Shown one piece after another: positions 61,438-64,000 of a stretch of 64,000 nucleotides of DNA. The DNA comes from Paenibacillus sp. 32352 (lineage in GTDB: Bacteria; Bacillota; Bacilli; Paenibacillales; NBRC-103111): NCBI RefSeq assembly GCF_002042965.1, contig NZ_MZNT01000007.1, positions 124,001-188,000 on the forward strand. Direction: 5' to 3'. The translations under genes and the position numbers were made by a program. The notes under the pieces are model-generated. The model was not told the origin of the DNA. It did not search any database and saw only the letters and a list, made by a program, of their open reading frames with translations. The stretch's first letter is position 1. Every line of letters starts with the position of its first letter.

Positions 61438-62202
61438 GTGAGCTTGATAGAAGTTGCAAATCTTAGTAAACGTTTCGATAGCTTGACTGTACTGAAGGAT
61501 ATTCATTTAAACGTAAAATCCAAGGAAATTGTCGTGCTCCTGGGTCCAAGCGGTTCCGGCAAAAGCACCCTGCTCCGCTGCTTGAACGGGTTGGAGGAAG
61601 CCAATTCCGGAACGATTCAGGTCGGCAGCGTCCTGCTGGATGCCTCCATGAACAGCTCGGAGAAGAAGAATGCTATCCGCGAGATACGCGGCTTAACGGG
61701 GATGGTGTTTCAGTCCTTCAACCTCTTCCCCCACCTTACCGTATTGGAAAATGTAATAACCGCGCCCATGACGGTGAAAAATATGCCTAAGCCGCAGGCC
61801 GTCGAGCTGGCCGAATCGCTGCTAGGCAAAGTAGGCTTGGCTGAGAAGAAGAATGAATACCCTTCCCGGCTGTCTGGCGGCCAGCAGCAGCGGGTGGCGA
61901 TCGCCCGCGCTTTAGCAATGCAGCCGCAGATTATGCTGTTCGATGAGCCGACCTCAGCTCTGGACCCTGAGTTGACCGGAGAGGTACTGCTGGTGATGAG
62001 GCAGCTTGCCCAAGAAGGAATGACGATGATTGTCGTCACGCATGAGATGAAATTCGCTCAAGAGGTGGCCAATCGAGTTATTTTTATGAGCGAGGGAATC
62101 ATTCAGGAGGAAGGGACTCCTGAATCCTTTTTTGCCCATCCCCAAACGGAACGCGCACGCAAATTTTTGCGGCAGATGGCGCTGGAATCCGAAGATGAGT
62201 AA
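61438..62202 (+). CDS. Polar amino acid ABC transporter ATPase
   Basis: A 254-residue GlnQ-type ATPase: Walker [17 protein letters not shown]-loop [18 protein letters not shown], signature [20 protein letters not shown], Walker [17 protein letters not shown]-loop [15 protein letters not shown] 61438 and TTG 61444 are both possible starts after AAGGGTG; I used 61438. It follows the permease by eight bases. Confidence 0.95.
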   Translation: MSLIEVANLSKRFDSLTVLKDIHLNVKSKEIVVLLGPSGSGKSTLLRCLNGLEEANSGTIQVGSVLLDASMNSSEKKNAIREIRGLTGMVFQSFNLFPHLTVLENVITAPMTVKNMPKPQAVELAESLLGKVGLAEKKNEYPSRLSGGQQQRVAIARALAMQPQIMLFDEPTSALDPELTGEVLLVMRQLAQEGMTMIVVTHEMKFAQEVANRVIFMSEGIIQEEGTPESFFAHPQTERARKFLRQMALESEDE

Positions 62203-62239
62203 CGGAGAAAGGTCAGCCTAATCCGAAGGAGTTGAAACT

Positions 62240-63454
62240 GTGGTTACCATAGATCCTAACCATACAAGAATCATCACAGAGCGGGCCCGCTCCTATATGG
62301 AAGAAGAGGGAATCGACGCTATTGTTGCCTCGAGTCCTGAGAACTTTTATTATGTATCCGGCCACCAAAGTGCCTTTATGTATACGCTTCGCATGTCGGA
62401 TGTGGCATTGGCAGTGTGGTTTCGGGATCCCAGCCGCAAAACGGTCCTGATTATGAACGATTTTGAAGCTGCCGGCGTAGCACCCGATTCTCATTTGGAA
62501 ATTTGGACATACCCGACCTGGGTGGATGTAGATGATCCGCTTGGTCTTCACGGAGGAAAATTCGAAGGCAAACGGCCTGTCTCCCCGCAAGTCGACGAAA
62601 TGTTTAAAGTGCTGCAGCAGGTTCTGGAAAACTACGGGGCATCTAAAGGGAAAATCGCCTTCGAGCTAAATGCAATGCGACATCCATCCGTTGCCGCTCT
62701 CCGCCAAGCCTGCCCCGGTATTGCGGAGCTGGTAGAAGCCGGTCCGATATTTACAAAATTACGGGCGATCAAAACCCCATGGGAAATCGAACAGCTTCGC
62801 AAGGCTTGCGGTTATGCCGAGGAGGGCATCGTCGCCGCTATTAACGAATTCAAGCCGGGAATGTCCTCCGCCGATCTCGTTGCTGCCTTCCGCAGAGGCA
62901 TCATGAACTTCCCGGATGGCTCTAACGCCCGCTTTCATATGATATCCGTTGGAGAAAGATTTGCCCCGGTACAGGTATTTGATACAACTCCAAGCAAACC
63001 CGGTGATCTGATCAAATTGGATGTCGGCGTGGAAGTCGCCGGTTATGGCTCGGATATCGCCCGTACCTTTGTACTCGGACCTCCGTCAGATGTAATGAAA
63101 CGCATCTATGGAGCATTAAAACGCGGCCACGACCATCTCCTGCAAATGATCGAGCCGGGCTTGCCGATGCAGACGGCGTTCCACGAGGCCATGGAGCTGA
63201 TCCGGTCCTACGGCCTGGACAATTACAACCGGGGGCATCTCGGCCACAGTGCCGGACTCAGTCTCGCCGCTGAGGAAGGCCCCTTTCTGGGTCCTTCTGA
63301 AACCACCGTGTTTCAGCCCGGGATGGTGATTTGTCTGGAAACGCCTTATTACGGCCACGGTCTTGGCTCCATCATGATCGAGGATATGGTGCTTGTGACA
63401 GACAAGGGCTGCGAGCGATTGAACAGCTTAAGCAGAGAGTTCGTTTCGTTATAA
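62240..63454 (+). CDS. M24-family (Xaa-Pro) peptidase
   Basis: A 404-residue protein: creatinase-like N-terminal domain (RARSYMEEEGIDAIVASSPENFYYVSGHQ) and pita-bread metallopeptidase domain with five metal ligands: Asp pair in LIKLDVGVEVAGYGSDIARTF, His in NRGHLGHSAGLSLA, Glu in ICLETPYY and Glu in MIEDMVLVT. M24B enzymes cleave Xaa-Pro dipeptides. GTG start after AAGGAG (eight bases). It follows the ATPase by 37 bases, so it is the last gene of the TetR operon, suggesting the imported compound is a dipeptide or an X-Pro-like amide. Confidence 0.9.
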   Translation: MVTIDPNHTRIITERARSYMEEEGIDAIVASSPENFYYVSGHQSAFMYTLRMSDVALAVWFRDPSRKTVLIMNDFEAAGVAPDSHLEIWTYPTWVDVDDPLGLHGGKFEGKRPVSPQVDEMFKVLQQVLENYGASKGKIAFELNAMRHPSVAALRQACPGIAELVEAGPIFTKLRAIKTPWEIEQLRKACGYAEEGIVAAINEFKPGMSSADLVAAFRRGIMNFPDGSNARFHMISVGERFAPVQVFDTTPSKPGDLIKLDVGVEVAGYGSDIARTFVLGPPSDVMKRIYGALKRGHDHLLQMIEPGLPMQTAFHEAMELIRSYGLDNYNRGHLGHSAGLSLAAEEGPFLGPSETTVFQPGMVICLETPYYGHGLGSIMIEDMVLVTDKGCERLNSLSREFVSL

Positions 63455-63467
63455 GCTATGCAAGAAT

Positions 63468-63511
63468 CGGCTTCCTTCAAGGCAAGAGCGCCTGTGGAAG
63501 CCGGTTTTTTT
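63468..63511 (+). terminator. Terminator of the TetR-ABC-peptidase operon
   Basis: CGGCTTCC (63468-63475) and GGAAGCCG (63496-63503), then GTTTTTTT. Confidence 0.85.
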
Positions 63512-63526
63512 CTATAGTGCGGGGCA

Positions 63527-63979
63527 TTAGGTTTGATGGAACTTTTTAATGTAATTTTTTTGATCCTTGGTAAATACATAGCCGCGTCGTTCATATATTC
63601 TATGGGCTTGTACTCTGCTTGGATGAGATAACAGCTTAATCCCGAAAAATCCGTTCTTCTCTGCCCACTGTTCAAGCTGCTCTATCAGCATGCTGCCAAT
63701 CCCCTGTTTCCTATACTCTTCTTTCACCACAAAGCCCAAGACATTGACCAAGGATTCCGAGAAAAGCAATTCATAGGGACTTCCATGAATGTATCCTATC
63801 ACCTGGTTATTTTCCTCGTAAACCAAAACGACATCTTTGGTTTTCTCCATAATAATGTGGATTTTTTCTTTTACTTTGTCTTCGGAAAACGCTCTCAAGT
63901 TGGGGTTAAAATCCTGATTCAGCAAGTAAATATCACGATAATCGGCTGCTCTAATTTCTCTAATCTTATTTTCTTTCAT
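63527..63979 (-). CDS. GNAT-family N-acetyltransferase
   Basis: A 150-residue GNAT protein: EIRAADYRDIYLLNQDFNPNLRAF at the N-terminus, NQVIGYIHGSPYELLFSES, and acetyl-CoA motif A VLGFVVKEEYRKQGIGSMLIEQLEQWAEKNGFFGIKLLSHPSRVQAHRIYERRGY. The QGIGSML loop is intact. RimI-like or aminoglycoside-type substrates are possible. It converges with the M24 gene. A GGAGG upstream of the start (63980s) supports the ATG. Confidence 0.85.
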   Translation of the reverse strand: MKENKIREIRAADYRDIYLLNQDFNPNLRAFSEDKVKEKIHIIMEKTKDVVLVYEENNQVIGYIHGSPYELLFSESLVNVLGFVVKEEYRKQGIGSMLIEQLEQWAEKNGFFGIKLLSHPSRVQAHRIYERRGYVFTKDQKNYIKKFHQT

Positions 63980-64000
63980 TCCGCATGCCTCCTCTATGAT

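Noticed and set aside
1..64000. CRISPR arrays, rRNA, tRNA and intact insertion sequences
   Set aside because: I looked for direct repeats with regular spacing, cloverleaf ends with CCA-type flanks and rRNA motifs, and found none. The only mobile-element sequence is the broken ISL3 gene.

Overview
The window reads as chromosomal DNA of a spore-forming, low-to-mid GC Bacillota, most likely Paenibacillus or a close relative. Strong Shine-Dalgarno sites (GGAGG type), frequent GTG/TTG starts, a GerAB germination permease, a Bce-type peptide-sensing module with YxeA, a CD3324-family protein, a copper-amine-oxidase-type 'stalk domain' protein and a PL10 pectate lyase all fit that group. The genus is inferred from gene content only. 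I saw no rRNA, tRNA, CRISPR array or intact mobile element.

Layout. 0-7 kb: a broken kinase gene, a MocR regulator, an ArsR regulator with an MFS exporter, then a gene graveyard (ISL3 transposase remnant, DUF1259 fragment, frameshifted SDR) around a VOC protein and a LysR regulator. 7-13 kb: GNAT, CD3324-family and VOC proteins, a queuosine-precursor transporter behind a preQ1 riboswitch, DUF4261 and YwqG/DUF1963 proteins, and a secreted stalk-domain protein. 13-20 kb: a possible glycosyltransferase, a histidine-rich mini-protein, a GT1 glycosyltransferase, a CcdC-like protein, a NarL-type two-component system and an ankyrin protein. 20-25.4 kb: a four-carbon acid-sugar catabolic locus (KdgT permease, kinase, PdxA2 dehydrogenase) with a PrpR-type regulator whose AAA+ domain appears catalytically dead. 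25.7-33.2 kb: a radical SAM protein, a FUSC protein and a five-gene molybdo-hydroxylase operon whose large subunit lacks an ATG/GTG/TTG start at its expected N-terminus.

33-42 kb: DUF421 protein, an SDR behind a palindromic operator, ahpC-ahpF, an IclR-OPT transporter-DUF917 operon, a DUF1992 protein and a kinase gene with its catalytic core deleted. 42.5-45.1 kb: an M20 amidohydrolase, a DUF3100 membrane protein and a small four-helix membrane protein in one operon; this is the best candidate here for an undescribed uptake/hydrolysis system. 45.3-49.1 kb: SMI1/KNR4-LRR, Imm22-like and a large unknown protein, resembling an immunity island without a toxin. 49.4-54.4 kb: BceRS-BceAB-YxeA module. 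54.7-59 kb: pectate lyase, a 54-residue protein, a glucosaminidase and an orphan GerAB. 59.2-63.5 kb: TetR regulator with its own operator, a polar amino acid ABC importer and an M24 peptidase in one operon; a GNAT protein closes the window.

How the parts work together: most loci are small regulator-plus-transporter-plus-enzyme units for scavenging (acid sugars, amides/peptides, purine-like heterocycles, pectin, amino acids), interleaved with stress and defence functions (AhpCF, Bce module, immunity-like proteins). Several genes have been inactivated recently enough that their families are still readable.
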